Below, piece by piece: positions 43,139 to 52,463 of a DNA stretch of 64,000 nucleotides (the first letter of the stretch is position 1; each line of letters begins with the position of its first letter). Under the pieces are notes generated by a model that made no database searches, was not told the DNA's origin, and was given only the letters and a program-made list of their open reading frames with translations. Source of the DNA: Pseudescherichia sp031979925 (GTDB lineage: Bacteria; Pseudomonadota; Gammaproteobacteria; Enterobacterales; Enterobacteriaceae); assembly GCF_031979925.1 (NCBI RefSeq), contig NZ_DALZFB010000011.1:1-64000 (forward strand), read 5' to 3'. The position numbers were made by a program, and so were the translations under genes.

Positions 43139-43789
43139 TTATGCCTCGTCAGCGACAATCGGCAGCGGCCAGCCGCCGAGCCGTTTCCAGCGGTTGACGA
43201 TTTCACAGAACAGCAGGGCGGTCTGTTGCGTATCGTACAGCGCGGAGTGGGCCTGGGTGCTGTCAAACGGCAGGCCAGCGGCCGCACAGGCTTTTGACAA
43301 GACGGTTTGTCCCAGCGCCAGCCCGCTCAGGGCGGCGGTATCAAAAGTCACGAAGGGGTGGAACGGGTTACGCTTGAGCGAGGCACGTTCAGCAGCGGCC
43401 ATCATAAAGCCGTGATCGAAAGTGGCATTGTGGGCCACCATAATGGCGCGGTTGCAGCCGGAATCCTTAATTCCTTTGCGCACCATCTTAAAAATCGCGT
43501 GCAGAGCATCGTATTCGCTTACCGCCTCGCGCAGTGGGTCGCTGGGATCGATGCCGTTGAACGCCAGCGCCTCAGGCACCAGGTTGGCCCCTTCAAAGGG
43601 TGCAACCTGGAAGTGCAGGGTGCTCTCAGGCATCAGCCAGCCGTCGTTATCCATTTTTAGCGTTATGGCGGCAATGTCCAGTAGCGCATCGGTTTTGGCA
43701 TTAAACCCGGCGGTTTCAACATCAATCACGACAGGGTAAAAACCACGGAAACGGTCGCAAAGACCGGTGAGCTGTGCGTTATCGGACAT
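43139..43789 (-). CDS. rnt: RNase T (DEDD exoribonuclease)
   Basis: RNase T trims the 3' ends of tRNA and other stable RNAs and turns over the tRNA CCA end. The 216-residue protein shows the DEDD motifs: VIDVETAGFN (ExoI), MVAHNATFDHGFM (ExoII) and HSALYDTQQTALLF (ExoIII, DEDDh histidine). It lies between grxD and gloA, as in E. coli. Confidence 0.96.
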   Translation of the reverse strand: MSDNAQLTGLCDRFRGFYPVVIDVETAGFNAKTDALLDIAAITLKMDNDGWLMPESTLHFQVAPFEGANLVPEALAFNGIDPSDPLREAVSEYDALHAIFKMVRKGIKDSGCNRAIMVAHNATFDHGFMMAAAERASLKRNPFHPFVTFDTAALSGLALGQTVLSKACAAAGLPFDSTQAHSALYDTQQTALLFCEIVNRWKRLGGWPLPIVADEA

Positions 43790-43868
43790 AGGATCTCTTA
43801 ATACAGGAAAAAGCAGCGCGCATTATGGCAAACTTTGGGTAGGGATTGTATAGCACAGATGAAACAAC

Positions 43869-43887
43869 GGGCGCAGAAAGCGCCCGC
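43869..43887 (-). terminator. Hairpin after gloA
   Basis: CGGGCGC / GCGCCCG stem with a short loop just beyond the gloA stop. The following T-run is weak on the minus strand. Confidence 0.5.
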
Positions 43888-43892
43888 AGAGA

Positions 43893-44300
43893 TCAGTTAC
43901 CCAGGCCGCGGCCCGCGTCTTTCTCTTCGATCAGCTCGATTTTATAACCGTCTGGATCTTCAACAAAGGCGATAACGGTGGTGCCGCCTTTAACCGGACC
44001 GGCTTCGCGGGTCACGTTGCCGCCGTTCTGACGAATACGCTCGCAGGCTTCTGCTGCGTTCTCCACGCTCAGGGCAATATGACCATAGGCAGTGCCCAGC
44101 TCGTAGCTATCTACGCCCCAGTTGTAGGTCAGCTCGATCACCGCTTCATCGCTCTCCGGGCCGTAGCCAACGAATGCCAGCGAGTACTTATATTCGGTGT
44201 TTTCGCTGGTGCGCAGCAGCTGCATTCCCAGAACCTTAGTATAGAACTCAATGGAGCGTTGCAGGTCGCCAACGCGCAGCATGGTGTGAAGTAAGCGCAT
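43893..44300 (-). CDS. gloA: GloA, lactoylglutathione lyase (glyoxalase I)
   Basis: Glyoxalase I isomerises the methylglyoxal-glutathione hemithioacetal to S-lactoylglutathione. The 135-residue vicinal-oxygen-chelate enzyme has the four metal ligands of E. coli GloA: His5 in MRLLHTMLR, Glu56 in AVIELTYN, His74 in AYGHIALS, and Glu122 in GYKIELIEEK. In E. coli nemR-nemA-gloA form one NemR-controlled operon for electrophile detoxification; here they are in the same order. Confidence 0.97.
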   Translation of the reverse strand: MRLLHTMLRVGDLQRSIEFYTKVLGMQLLRTSENTEYKYSLAFVGYGPESDEAVIELTYNWGVDSYELGTAYGHIALSVENAAEACERIRQNGGNVTREAGPVKGGTTVIAFVEDPDGYKIELIEEKDAGRGLGN

Positions 44301-44402
44301 AATATCCTCTTTCGTTTTTTTGCTCAGGCATTTAAGTCATAAAGTCTATTTTAGTATAGCGGCGGATCCCTGCCGCTATCAATGCCAGTGACGGCGTACC
44401 GG

Positions 44403-45497
44403 TTACAGCGTCGGGTAGTCGGTATAGCCTTCCGCGCCGCCGCCGTAGAAGCTCTCCGGGCGCTGCGGGTTCAGCTCGGCCTTGCGCTGCAGGCGCTCGA
44501 CCAGGTCCGGGTTAGCAATGTAGTCGCGACCAAATGCCACCGCGTCGATCAGCCCTTTGGCGATCAGCTCTTCTGCTTTTTCAGGCGTATAGGCACCGGC
44601 ACCGACGATCGGGCCGTGGAAGCGCGCACGCACTTTTTCACGGAACTCTTCAGTATAGGGTTGACCACCGGCCCAGTCCGGCTCGGAGAGGTGCAGATAG
44701 GCGATGCCGCGTTTGGCTAACTCTTCGATCAGGTAGAGCGCGTCCGCTTCTTCGTTATCGCCGTTGTCGGTATTCTGGAAAGTACCGATCGGTGAAAGAC
44801 GGATGCCGATACGCTCCGCGCTCCACTCTTTGCTTACGGCATCGACCACTTCCAGCACCAGGCGGGCGCGATTCTCGGCGCTGCCGCCGTACTCATCGGT
44901 ACGCTGGTTCGCTGACGGGGAGAGGAACTGGTGCAGCAGGTAGCCGTGGGCGGAGTGCAGCTCCACCAGGTCGAAACCGGCTTCGCGGGCGTTAGCGACG
45001 GCATGGCGGAAGTCGTCAACGATGCCTGGGATCTCGCTGATATCCAGCGCGCGAGGCGTAGAGGTATCGACACGAATGGAGTTACCGTTTTCGTCACGCA
45101 GCGAGGTGCGGGTCCCGGCGTTGATTGCCGACGGGGCCACCGGTGCGTTGCCACCCGGCTGGATGCTGGCGTGAGAGATACGACCGGTATGCCAGAGCTG
45201 TACCGCGATCTGACCCTTTTCAGCGTGAACGCCGTCGGTGATCTTTTTCCAGGCAGCTACTTGCTCAGGGCTGTGCAGGCCTGGGGCGCCCGCATAACCT
45301 TTAGCCTGGGCAGAGATCTGTGTTGCCTCGCTGATGATTAACCCGGCGCTGGCGCGTTGACGGTAGTATTCGCCCATCAGCGGGGTAGGGATATCACCCG
45401 GCTCAATGCTGCGCAGACGTGTCAGCGGAGCCATAAAAACGCGGTTTGCCGCGGTAATCGCACCCACTTTCAGCGGGGTAAACAGTTTGTTCGACAT
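44403..45497 (-). CDS. nemA: NemA, N-ethylmaleimide reductase (old yellow enzyme)
   Basis: A cytoplasmic FMN-dependent ene-reductase that reduces N-ethylmaleimide, nitroesters and other electrophiles. The 364 residues, one less than E. coli, show the OYE pattern: FMN-site VFMAPLTRLRS, QLWHTGRISH, the substrate-binding LHSAHGYLLHQFLSPSANQR, and VDAVAFGRDYIANPDLVERL near the end. It is in the order nemR-nemA-gloA on the minus strand. The short gap to nemR supports an operon. Confidence 0.96.
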   Translation of the reverse strand: MSNKLFTPLKVGAITAANRVFMAPLTRLRSIEPGDIPTPLMGEYYRQRASAGLIISEATQISAQAKGYAGAPGLHSPEQVAAWKKITDGVHAEKGQIAVQLWHTGRISHASIQPGGNAPVAPSAINAGTRTSLRDENGNSIRVDTSTPRALDISEIPGIVDDFRHAVANAREAGFDLVELHSAHGYLLHQFLSPSANQRTDEYGGSAENRARLVLEVVDAVSKEWSAERIGIRLSPIGTFQNTDNGDNEEADALYLIEELAKRGIAYLHLSEPDWAGGQPYTEEFREKVRARFHGPIVGAGAYTPEKAEELIAKGLIDAVAFGRDYIANPDLVERLQRKAELNPQRPESFYGGGAEGYTDYPTL

Positions 45498-45551
45498 AGC
45501 TTCTCCTGAATAGACCGGTCGACTAGTTAATGGTCAAATAAAACGCCTGTG

Positions 45552-46148
45552 TTACTCAGGCGTGATAAGTATAGTTTTAGCATGTGCCACCGCACTCTCC
45601 AGCGGCAGGGCACTGCGAGAAATTTTAGCCTGCAAATTGGCACCCAGCCACAGAGCATAGAGTACCTGCCCCTGGATGAAGGCATCGCCCTCAAACGTCA
45701 GGCAGCGGGTTTCGCGCCCGTTTTCCAGCGCCTCGGCCAGCAGCGCGATGACGCGGCTTGCGCCTCTGTCCATTGCGCTACGCATATCTTCCGAGAGATC
45801 GCACACTTCGGCAGAGAGCTTCACCGTCAGACAGCCGCTGATAACTCCCTTCTGGCAGAACTGGCTCAGCGTCTCCTGAAAATAGGCGATTAAACGATCG
45901 CGGTAGTTGCCGTTGCCATGTGCGAAGTGGTGCGCCAGCCGCTGGTGATAGCCAACATAGTGACGCTCAAGCATGGCCACCCCGAACGCCTCTTTCGAGC
46001 GAAAATAGTGATAGAACGAGCCCTTCGGCACTTCCGCCGTCTTTAATAGCTCGTTTAGCCCCATGCCGGTAAACCCGCGATGGATACAAAGCTGCTCGCC
46101 GGTTGCCAGTAAGTGTTCACGGGTATCATGTTCGGTATCTCTGTTCAT
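45552..46148 (-). CDS. nemR: NemR, TetR-family electrophile and bleach sensor
   Basis: NemR represses nemRA-gloA and is inactivated when cysteines react with electrophiles or hypochlorite. The 198-residue protein has a TetR helix-turn-helix (residues about 30-62, TGMGLNELLKTAEVPKGSFYHYFRSKE) and cysteines in LCIHRG, FCQKGVISGC and VCDLSE. An inverted-repeat operator is present at 46163-46178. Confidence 0.96.
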   Translation of the reverse strand: MNRDTEHDTREHLLATGEQLCIHRGFTGMGLNELLKTAEVPKGSFYHYFRSKEAFGVAMLERHYVGYHQRLAHHFAHGNGNYRDRLIAYFQETLSQFCQKGVISGCLTVKLSAEVCDLSEDMRSAMDRGASRVIALLAEALENGRETRCLTFEGDAFIQGQVLYALWLGANLQAKISRSALPLESAVAHAKTILITPE

Positions 46149-46162
46149 GATCTTTACTCTAA

Positions 46163-46178
46163 TAGACCATTTGGTCTA
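46163..46178. promoter_or_regulatory. NemR operator
   Basis: TAGACCATTTGGTCTA, a perfect inverted repeat just before the nemR start, matches the TAGACC-N4-GGTCTA form of the E. coli NemR box. It overlaps the likely promoter. Confidence 0.85.
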
Positions 46179-46248
46179 ATGCAAGGGTTGCTTTCTGGCG
46201 GACGGGCGTCTTCAATAGTATGTATGGATCGTTAACAGGAGGAAGGAC

Positions 46249-46488
46249 GTGCCGGAACAGCTGGAGTTTTTCCCCATTTTAAGCCCATGCCGGGGAATTT
46301 GTCAGACCGATGAGCAGGGTTACTGCCGGGGCTGCCTGCGCAGCCGGGATGAACGTTTTAACTGGCAGCGTATGAGCGATAGCGAAAAGCAGAACGTGCT
46401 GCGTCTCTGCCATCAGCGCGCCCTGCGCAAAAGGCGTGCCGGTAGCCAACCGGCTGGCGAAGATCCGCAGCAGCCCTCACTGTTTTAA
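46249..46488 (+). CDS. ydhL: YdhL, DUF1289 protein
   Basis: A 79-residue cytoplasmic protein of family DUF1289, with the cysteines SPCRGICQTDEQGYCRGCLRS that probably bind a metal. The function is unknown. It starts at GTG 46249 after the strong ribosome site AGGAGGAAGG. It is divergent from nemR, as in E. coli, and precedes ydhF. Confidence 0.93.
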   Translation: MPEQLEFFPILSPCRGICQTDEQGYCRGCLRSRDERFNWQRMSDSEKQNVLRLCHQRALRKRRAGSQPAGEDPQQPSLF

Positions 46489-46542
46489 GCGCTATTTTCC
46501 GTATACTCTTTGCCTGTCTCTTTGCAAAGAAAGGAAGCGGTT

Positions 46543-47439
46543 ATGGTTCAGCGTATTACCCTCGCGCCTCAGGGGCCGGAATTTTCACGTTTCGTTATGG
46601 GCTACTGGCGTCTGATGGAGTGGAACATGTCTCCACGCCAGCTGGTCAGCTTTATTGAGGCGCATCTGGATCTGGGCATCACTACGGTCGATCATGCCGA
46701 CATTTATGGTGGCTATCAGTGCGAAGCGGCGTTTGGCGAAGCGCTTAAGCTTGCGCCCCATCTGCGTGAGCGCATGGAGATCGTCTCCAAATGCGGTATT
46801 GCCACTACCGCGCGTCCCGAGCACGTTATTGGCCACTACGTTACCGATAAGCAACACATTATCAGCAGCGCCGAGCAGTCGCTTGTCAACCTGGCGACCG
46901 ATCGCCTCGATCTGCTGTTGATTCATCGCCCCGATCCGCTGATGGATGCTGACGAGGTCGCCGAGGCGTTTCTTCAGCTTCATCAGAGCGGAAAGGTGCG
47001 CCACTTTGGCGTCTCTAACTTTACCCCGGCCCAGTTTGCGCTATTGCAGTCGCGTCTGCCGTTCACTCTGGCAACTAATCAGGTTGAGATCTCCCCGGTA
47101 CATCAGCCCCTGCTGTTAGACGGTACCCTTGATCAGCTTCAGCAGCTGCGTATTCGCCCAATGGCATGGTCCTGCCTCGGCGGTGGACAGTTGTTTAGCG
47201 ATGAGGCTTTCCAGCCGCTGCGCGACGAGCTGGCTCAGGTCGCTCAGGAGATCAATGCTGAATCCATTGAACAGGTGGTCTATGCCTGGGTGATGACGCT
47301 GCCGTCGAAGCCGCTGCCGATTATCGGCTCTGGCAAAATCGAGCGCGTGCGTGCGGCGATTGCCGCTGAAGCGCTCACGCTTACCCGCCAACAGTGGTTC
47401 CGCATCCGTAAAGCCGCGCTCGGGTACGATGTGCCTTAA
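46543..47439 (+). CDS. ydhF: YdhF, aldo/keto reductase family oxidoreductase
   Basis: A 298-residue NADPH-dependent aldo/keto reductase of the YdhF subgroup. ATG 46543 (MVQRITLAPQGPEF) follows AAGGAAGCGG and gives the E. coli length. Catalytic-motif areas are VDHADIYGGYQCE (with the Asp-Tyr pair), DLLLIHRPDP, and PLPIIGSGKIERVRAA for cofactor binding. The substrate is not known. Confidence 0.95.
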   Translation: MVQRITLAPQGPEFSRFVMGYWRLMEWNMSPRQLVSFIEAHLDLGITTVDHADIYGGYQCEAAFGEALKLAPHLRERMEIVSKCGIATTARPEHVIGHYVTDKQHIISSAEQSLVNLATDRLDLLLIHRPDPLMDADEVAEAFLQLHQSGKVRHFGVSNFTPAQFALLQSRLPFTLATNQVEISPVHQPLLLDGTLDQLQQLRIRPMAWSCLGGGQLFSDEAFQPLRDELAQVAQEINAESIEQVVYAWVMTLPSKPLPIIGSGKIERVRAAIAAEALTLTRQQWFRIRKAALGYDVP

Positions 47440-47519
47440 TAGCTGATTATCTGATTCTCCGGTGAAATTTGCTTTCCTGTTTTAAACTTCAGGGGGAACA
47501 GACACTAACCGGAGGTCAA

Positions 47520-48041
47520 ATGAAGCGATTAAGTCTGGCTGTAATAACGCTGTTAGCCTGCACCGGTGCGCAGGCTGCCAGTGAAGAGGTTGAAATGAAC
47601 CTTGTTACGTCTCAAGGCGTGGGTCAGTCCATCGGGACGGTGAAAATCACTGAAACCGATAAAGGGCTGGAATTTGCGCCGGATCTGAAAGCGCTCCCGC
47701 CCGGCGATCATGGTTTCCACGTGCACGCGAAAGGGACCTGCGAGCCTGCTATGAAGGAGGGCAAACCTTCGGCAGCTGAAGCGGCGGGTGGGCATCTTGA
47801 TCCACACACCACTGGCAAACATGAGGGTCCAGAAGGCGCGGGGCATACGGGGGATCTGCCCGTGCTTCAGGTCAATAACGATGGCAAAGCCACTCAGCCA
47901 GTGGTCTCCCCGCGTCTGAAAAAGCTGGATGAGGTGAAAAACAGATCGCTGATGATCCACGTGGGTGGCGACAACTACTCCGACAAACCGGAGCCGTTAG
48001 GCGGCGGCGGGGCGCGCTACGCTTGTGGTGTAATTAACTAA
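47520..48041 (+). CDS. sodC: SodC, periplasmic Cu,Zn superoxide dismutase
   Basis: SodC removes superoxide in the periplasm. The frame is open to 47469, but ATG 47520 after GGAGGTCAA gives 173 residues with a signal peptide ending TGAQA (residue 19). Copper and zinc ligands lie in HGFHVHAKGTCEP, GGHLDPHTTGKHEG, and SLMIHVGGDNYSD. A disulfide joins the cysteine of GTCEP to the C-terminal YACG. Confidence 0.96.
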   Translation: MKRLSLAVITLLACTGAQAASEEVEMNLVTSQGVGQSIGTVKITETDKGLEFAPDLKALPPGDHGFHVHAKGTCEPAMKEGKPSAAEAAGGHLDPHTTGKHEGPEGAGHTGDLPVLQVNNDGKATQPVVSPRLKKLDEVKNRSLMIHVGGDNYSDKPEPLGGGGARYACGVIN

Positions 48042-50054
48042 TCACGTTAGCATCCCCGGTGGTGGCGCTTGTACAAGCTGCGACAGTGATATCTGTAGCC
48101 GCCAAATAAGCGCCGCCAGCTCCCGGGCGGCGGGTTGATGGTGATGAGATAAAGTATCGCAGATACGCTGTAACCGTTGCAGCGTGCTGGCCAGGTGGCG
48201 TTGCTCAACTCCCCGCTCGCTCATTACATCGCGTAACTGGGCAATGCAGACGTCTCTGACACGCGAAAGCGGATCGGAACGGGTTTCCCACTCACGAAGC
48301 TGCCAGACAACATGCGAGCAGTTGAGTAGTACCACTCCCCAACGTAACAGCCAGCGGCGGGCCAGCGCGTCCTGACTGTTGCTGAGCTGGCTGATGTGAT
48401 GATAAGCCAGCGATTCAAACTCATATTCACTGTGCGACGGACGACGGCTGAGCTGATCGACGAAGTCGCGGCGTAGGGCGCGTATACGGCGGCGGCTTTT
48501 ACGGGCGTCCGAGCCGGGACGCAGAATAGCGAAGGCCAGCCACGAGAGAGCAACCCCGACGATTTTTGCCGAGTTATCATTCAGAAAATCAGCAAAGTCG
48601 TACACAGGCGGATTGGTCACGGCGATAAACGACCCCATAAACACAATCAGCTGACCCCATAACCCTGCCAGCTTCGTCATTTGCAGCTTCAGTAACTGCA
48701 TGGAGGTCAGAAGGGGAAAAAGAAACAGCAAAAATTGCCAGAGTTCAGTTATTTGCACCATCAGGCCAAACTTCACCACGAAGCTGAATAATGACAGCAG
48801 CACGAGAGTCCGCATCAACAAGCTGAGCGATTTAAACGGGGTAGCGACTATTGAGTAGAGCACGCAGCTAATGGCCGCCAGAGATAGAGCGCCGGAACCG
48901 GACTCCCATTGCGTTCCAATACTCCACGCCCCCACCACCATTAACGTACAGAAGGTCCGTATACCGCTCCACAAGGCTTCCGTGCTATCGGTATGACGCG
49001 CCAGGCCACGGCTGCGGCGGGCGGTTTGCAAGGAGATGGGTGAGCCGTTTTCCAGCGCTCGCAGCCCGCGGTTGCTTTGCAGATAAAGTGCGCAAAAATA
49101 GCGTAGCCGTTGCCAAAAGGCGAGGTGGTGATAGTCACTATCGTCATGGGGGCGTAACGGGGCGATAATTCGTGCAATGCTGTAAGGATCCACACGAGGA
49201 GTGGCAAGCGCAGACAGCAACTGTTCAATGACCTCACGCGTCTGCGGCGGCGGGCTCGGCCAGTTTAGCAGCAGGCGGCGAAGGCTGGAAATAACGCTGG
49301 TCAGCCGTAGCTGGTGGTGCAGCAGCGCGTTAAGCTGGGCATTCTGGCGACGAAAGCGGTAATGACTCCAGAACGCCTGAATGCGCAGCAGATTCATGGT
49401 CAGGATCTGGTTGATGATGCCTTCGTGCGCGGAACGAATGGCATCGTTGGTATCAGGCTGCCAGAGCAGGCCGGCATGTTCCAGTAAACGCGCATGCATG
49501 TTTTTCAACGCGGTAAGCAGGGTGGTTCCATCCGAGGTGCTGGGCAGGATCATCATCATCAATCCGCCGCAAAGTATACCCAGCACGACCTCGCAAACGC
49601 GGGCCTGAGCGATATCCCACAGCTGGACGGTATCTATGAGATTAACGGTCGGGAAGGCAATAATAGCGGCGGTATAGCCCGAGAGCTGAAAAGCGTAAGC
49701 GGCGTTATTGGTAAAATATGCGCAGGCCCAGGTACACAGGCCGAGCCAGGCTGCCATGCTGACTAAAAAAAGCCACGGCTCATTTAAGGTGTGGCCTGCG
49801 ATGATCAGGGCCGCCGTAGCGCCCAACATACTGCCAGCAATACGACCGAGGCTTTTACTGATAACGCCGCCCACCGTTGGAAAGCTTACCACCGCAGCGG
49901 AGGTCATCGCCCAGTACGGCTCGTCCAGTTGAAAGCCGTAGGCGAGCGTTAAGGCGAGGCACATGGCGATGGCGTTACGTAATGCATATCGCCATTGACC
50001 GCTCGTCGCCTTAAACCAGGGCATATTGCGCCAGCTTAACCACGAAACATTCAT
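48042..50054 (-). CDS. ydhK: YdhK, FUSC-family inner-membrane transporter
   Basis: A 670-residue inner-membrane protein with two blocks of about six helices and a cytoplasmic region, of the aromatic acid exporter (AaeB) FUSC family. ATG 50054 (MNVSWLSWRNMPWF) overlaps the ydhJ stop (ATGA) and gives the E. coli length; an ATG at 50081 is less likely. It is the last gene of the ydhI-ydhJ-ydhK operon, which resembles aaeXAB and may export small aromatic compounds. No substrate is established. It is convergent with sodC. Confidence 0.93.
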   Translation of the reverse strand: MNVSWLSWRNMPWFKATSGQWRYALRNAIAMCLALTLAYGFQLDEPYWAMTSAAVVSFPTVGGVISKSLGRIAGSMLGATAALIIAGHTLNEPWLFLVSMAAWLGLCTWACAYFTNNAAYAFQLSGYTAAIIAFPTVNLIDTVQLWDIAQARVCEVVLGILCGGLMMMILPSTSDGTTLLTALKNMHARLLEHAGLLWQPDTNDAIRSAHEGIINQILTMNLLRIQAFWSHYRFRRQNAQLNALLHHQLRLTSVISSLRRLLLNWPSPPPQTREVIEQLLSALATPRVDPYSIARIIAPLRPHDDSDYHHLAFWQRLRYFCALYLQSNRGLRALENGSPISLQTARRSRGLARHTDSTEALWSGIRTFCTLMVVGAWSIGTQWESGSGALSLAAISCVLYSIVATPFKSLSLLMRTLVLLSLFSFVVKFGLMVQITELWQFLLFLFPLLTSMQLLKLQMTKLAGLWGQLIVFMGSFIAVTNPPVYDFADFLNDNSAKIVGVALSWLAFAILRPGSDARKSRRRIRALRRDFVDQLSRRPSHSEYEFESLAYHHISQLSNSQDALARRWLLRWGVVLLNCSHVVWQLREWETRSDPLSRVRDVCIAQLRDVMSERGVEQRHLASTLQRLQRICDTLSHHHQPAARELAALIWRLQISLSQLVQAPPPGMLT

Positions 50055-50914
50055 CAGCGCTGACCAATTGCAACGCTGCATGTCGTACCGGAGATCAGCG
50101 TAATGTCACGGGGAAGCGAATCGAACTCTATCCGTACCGGCACGCGCTGAGCCAGGCGCACCCAGGGAACATTTGGCTTAATGTCGGGCACTAAACCAGA
50201 ATCACTCTCTACGCTCTGATCGTAGATAGCGCGACCCACGCTGGAAACGTGACCCTGTAACTTTACGTTGCCGCTATAAAGGGTAATAACGGCTGGCGCG
50301 CCTTCGCGAATATGGCGCAGTTTTGTCTCTTCGAAATAACCCATGACATAAAAAGAGTGACTGTCGACAAGAGCGAACAGTGGCTTGCCGGTGGTGGCGT
50401 AATCCCCTGTTCGGGTCGAAAGATTGGTTACCCAGCCCGCGACCGGCGCGCGAACGTCGGTCTGCTCAAGCTGCCATTGCGCATGTTTTAACGCCGCTTC
50501 GGCTGCCTCGACGCTGGCCTGGGCCGCTTTAACGTTGAGGTTTGCGGTATCCATATCTTCTGCGGAGATATAATTGCGTGATAAATGCTGGCGGCGGCTT
50601 GCTTCGTTAGTCGCTTTTGCCAGATCCGATCGCGCTTTAGCCAGCCCGGCTTGCGCATCAAGTATCGCTATGTTAAAAGGCGTTTTATCCACGGTCAGCA
50701 GCAGGTCGCCAGCGTTAACGAACTGGTTGTCTTTAATAGTGAGCCGGGTAATGCTGCCGGAAACCTGGGGCGTAATACTCACCTGCTCGGCGCGGATTTT
50801 GCCATCGCGGGTCCACGGGGATTGCATGTAGTAGTTCCATAACCACCATCCCGCCAGCACCGCGACAACGGCGATCGCAATCGTAGAAAAATATTTAACT
50901 GTTTTAAGCGACAT
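50054..50914 (-). CDS. ydhJ: YdhJ, membrane fusion protein (HlyD/EmrA-like)
   Basis: A 286-residue periplasmic adaptor anchored by one N-terminal helix (residues 9-27). The frame extends to 50995, but ATG 50914 (MSLKTVKYFSTIAIAVV) matches E. coli YdhJ. The biotinyl-lipoyl halves are near VSITPQVSGSITRLTIKDNQFVNAGDLLLTVD and TDVRAPVAGWV, joined by a coiled-coil hairpin. It follows ydhI by 2 bp. Confidence 0.94.
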   Translation of the reverse strand: MSLKTVKYFSTIAIAVVAVLAGWWLWNYYMQSPWTRDGKIRAEQVSITPQVSGSITRLTIKDNQFVNAGDLLLTVDKTPFNIAILDAQAGLAKARSDLAKATNEASRRQHLSRNYISAEDMDTANLNVKAAQASVEAAEAALKHAQWQLEQTDVRAPVAGWVTNLSTRTGDYATTGKPLFALVDSHSFYVMGYFEETKLRHIREGAPAVITLYSGNVKLQGHVSSVGRAIYDQSVESDSGLVPDIKPNVPWVRLAQRVPVRIEFDSLPRDITLISGTTCSVAIGQR

Positions 50915-50916
50915 AC

Positions 50917-51153
50917 TCACCACGCAATCAGCAATACGAAACTCAGGCAGACGCAAAGCGTAAAGATCGATAGATCCATCAGCTGGGGATGCCATATTTC
51001 CCCCGAATAGATCCAGTCGCGCAAAAGTCGATGCGCCACCAGCCAGAGAACGAATCCGCAGGCGAACGCGCTGAAAAATGGAGGAAAATAGAGAGAGGCA
51101 CCGACCACGAGATCCCGTAAGGGCAATCCTGCCGTATTAAGCGTAAGCGTCAC
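50917..51153 (-). CDS. ydhI: YdhI, DUF1656 small membrane protein
   Basis: A 78-residue protein with two membrane helices (about 21-41 and 60-77), family DUF1656, like AaeX. It starts the ydhIJK operon and is divergent from slyA. Function unknown; its neighbours suggest an export role. Confidence 0.93.
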   Translation of the reverse strand: MTLTLNTAGLPLRDLVVGASLYFPPFFSAFACGFVLWLVAHRLLRDWIYSGEIWHPQLMDLSIFTLCVCLSFVLLIAW

Positions 51154-51345
51154 AAATCGTAATCCTTGGCATTAACTATCATTGTTTATAGGTTTAGCAA
51201 AAACCACGTAAACACACTCTTTTTCTGCTCTACGCTGATTGAGTCAGCATTAGGTAAAAATAAGTAATACGTTTGTTTTGGAAATATAAATATTGCACAC
51301 TATTCTAAAATCAGCATAATAACTTAGCAAGCTAATTATAAGGAG

Positions 51346-51786
51346 ATGAAATTGGAATCGCCATTGGGTTCTGATCTGGCACGTTTAGTACGTATCTGGC
51401 GTGCACTGATTGACCATCGCCTAAAACCTCTGGAATTGACGCAGACGCACTGGGTAACGCTGCATAACATTCATCAGCTGCCGCCTGAACAGTCGCAAAT
51501 TCAACTGGCAAAAGCGATCGGCATTGAACAGCCATCGCTGGTGCGTACGCTCGATCAGCTGGAGGAGAAGGGGCTTATCTCCCGGCAAACCTGTGCCAGC
51601 GACCGACGTGCGAAACGTATCAAGCTCACTGAGAAAGCCGCCCCGATCATTGATGAGATGGAATCCGTTATCAATAAAACGCGGGGTGAGATCCTCGCCG
51701 GTATCTCTGCCAGCGAGCTGGAGCAGCTCATCAGCCTGATTGGCCGACTAGAGCATAATATTATTGAGTTACAATCGCGTGACTAA
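51346..51786 (+). CDS. slyA: SlyA, MarR-family transcriptional regulator
   Basis: SlyA counteracts H-NS at many acquired genes and controls virulence in Salmonella. The 146-residue protein is nearly identical to Salmonella SlyA (MKLESPLGSDLARLVRIWRA), with the winged helix at about 46-100 (SQIQLAKAIGIEQPSLVRTL, then TCASDRRAKRI). AAGGAG lies 5-6 bp upstream of ATG. The H-NS-antagonist role is relevant to the AT-rich adhesin locus in this window. Confidence 0.97.
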   Translation: MKLESPLGSDLARLVRIWRALIDHRLKPLELTQTHWVTLHNIHQLPPEQSQIQLAKAIGIEQPSLVRTLDQLEEKGLISRQTCASDRRAKRIKLTEKAAPIIDEMESVINKTRGEILAGISASELEQLISLIGRLEHNIIELQSRD

Positions 51787-51793
51787 CGCTGAC

Positions 51794-51821
51794 AAAGGCC
51801 TTGCGAAAGCAGGGCTTTTTT
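51794..51821 (+). terminator. slyA terminator
   Basis: AGGCCTTGC / GCAGGGCT stem with one bulge, GAAA loop, and six T. Confidence 0.8.
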
Positions 51822-51845
51822 AATGGCGGAGAGGGCAAATGGCCG

Positions 51846-51860
51846 CCGCTGCGGCGGCCA
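51846..51860 (-). terminator. GC-rich hairpin after slyB
   Basis: The GGCCGCCGC / GCGGCGGCC palindrome around 51841-51860 lies just past the slyB stop; it has no T run on the minus strand and may be only partly terminating. Confidence 0.45.
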
Positions 51861-51869
51861 CGATAATGA

Positions 51870-52337
51870 TTAACGCGGGGAAACGGTGACCTGGCTGCCA
51901 TTGCTGGCCAGTACGACGCGCTGGCCCGCAGCGAAGCGGGTATCGCCCTGTTTCTGCACAACCATAATGGTGTTGCCGTCGTCTTTACGGATCTCCAGCT
52001 CTACACCCTGGCTCTTATTAAAACGACCCTGTACGCCCTGACCGGCCACGCCACCTGCCACAGCGCCTGCGGCTGTTGCCAATGATTGACCCGAACCACC
52101 ACCGACGGTATTACCGAGGAAGCCACCCAGCACCGCACCACCCAACGCACCAATCACGTTGTTCTCATCACCGCCCTGAATCTGTACCGGACGTGCGTTA
52201 ACAATCGTACCGTAAGTGACATTTTGTACCTGTTTCGCTTCGGATGCGCTGTAAACGTCGCCGGAGAGGCTGCTGTCATTCACGCAGCCTGCCAGAGTAA
52301 AGCCAACCAGGGAAACTGCCAGTGTACGTAAAATCAT
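51870..52337 (-). CDS. slyB: SlyB, outer-membrane lipoprotein (PhoPQ-regulated)
   Basis: SlyB is a lipoprotein of the glycine-zipper 2TM family, induced by PhoPQ; recent work in E. coli shows it forms ring-like structures around outer-membrane proteins under LPS stress. The 155-residue protein has a lipobox LAGC (Cys18), and a glycine zipper (IGALGGAVLGGFLGNTVGGG, AGAVAGGVAGQG). A PhoP-box-like site is present upstream at 52464-52480. Confidence 0.95.
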   Translation of the reverse strand: MILRTLAVSLVGFTLAGCVNDSSLSGDVYSASEAKQVQNVTYGTIVNARPVQIQGGDENNVIGALGGAVLGGFLGNTVGGGSGQSLATAAGAVAGGVAGQGVQGRFNKSQGVELEIRKDDGNTIMVVQKQGDTRFAAGQRVVLASNGSQVTVSPR

Positions 52338-52463
52338 CTATGAATCTCCTGTTCACCTAAATACGTTCGGACGGGCATCCGTCATCTCTAAATTATATGG
52401 CATTTAAAGATATCAGGTCATACCTTCCGCCAAAACAATGCGAAAATAGTACGATTGCAGAGC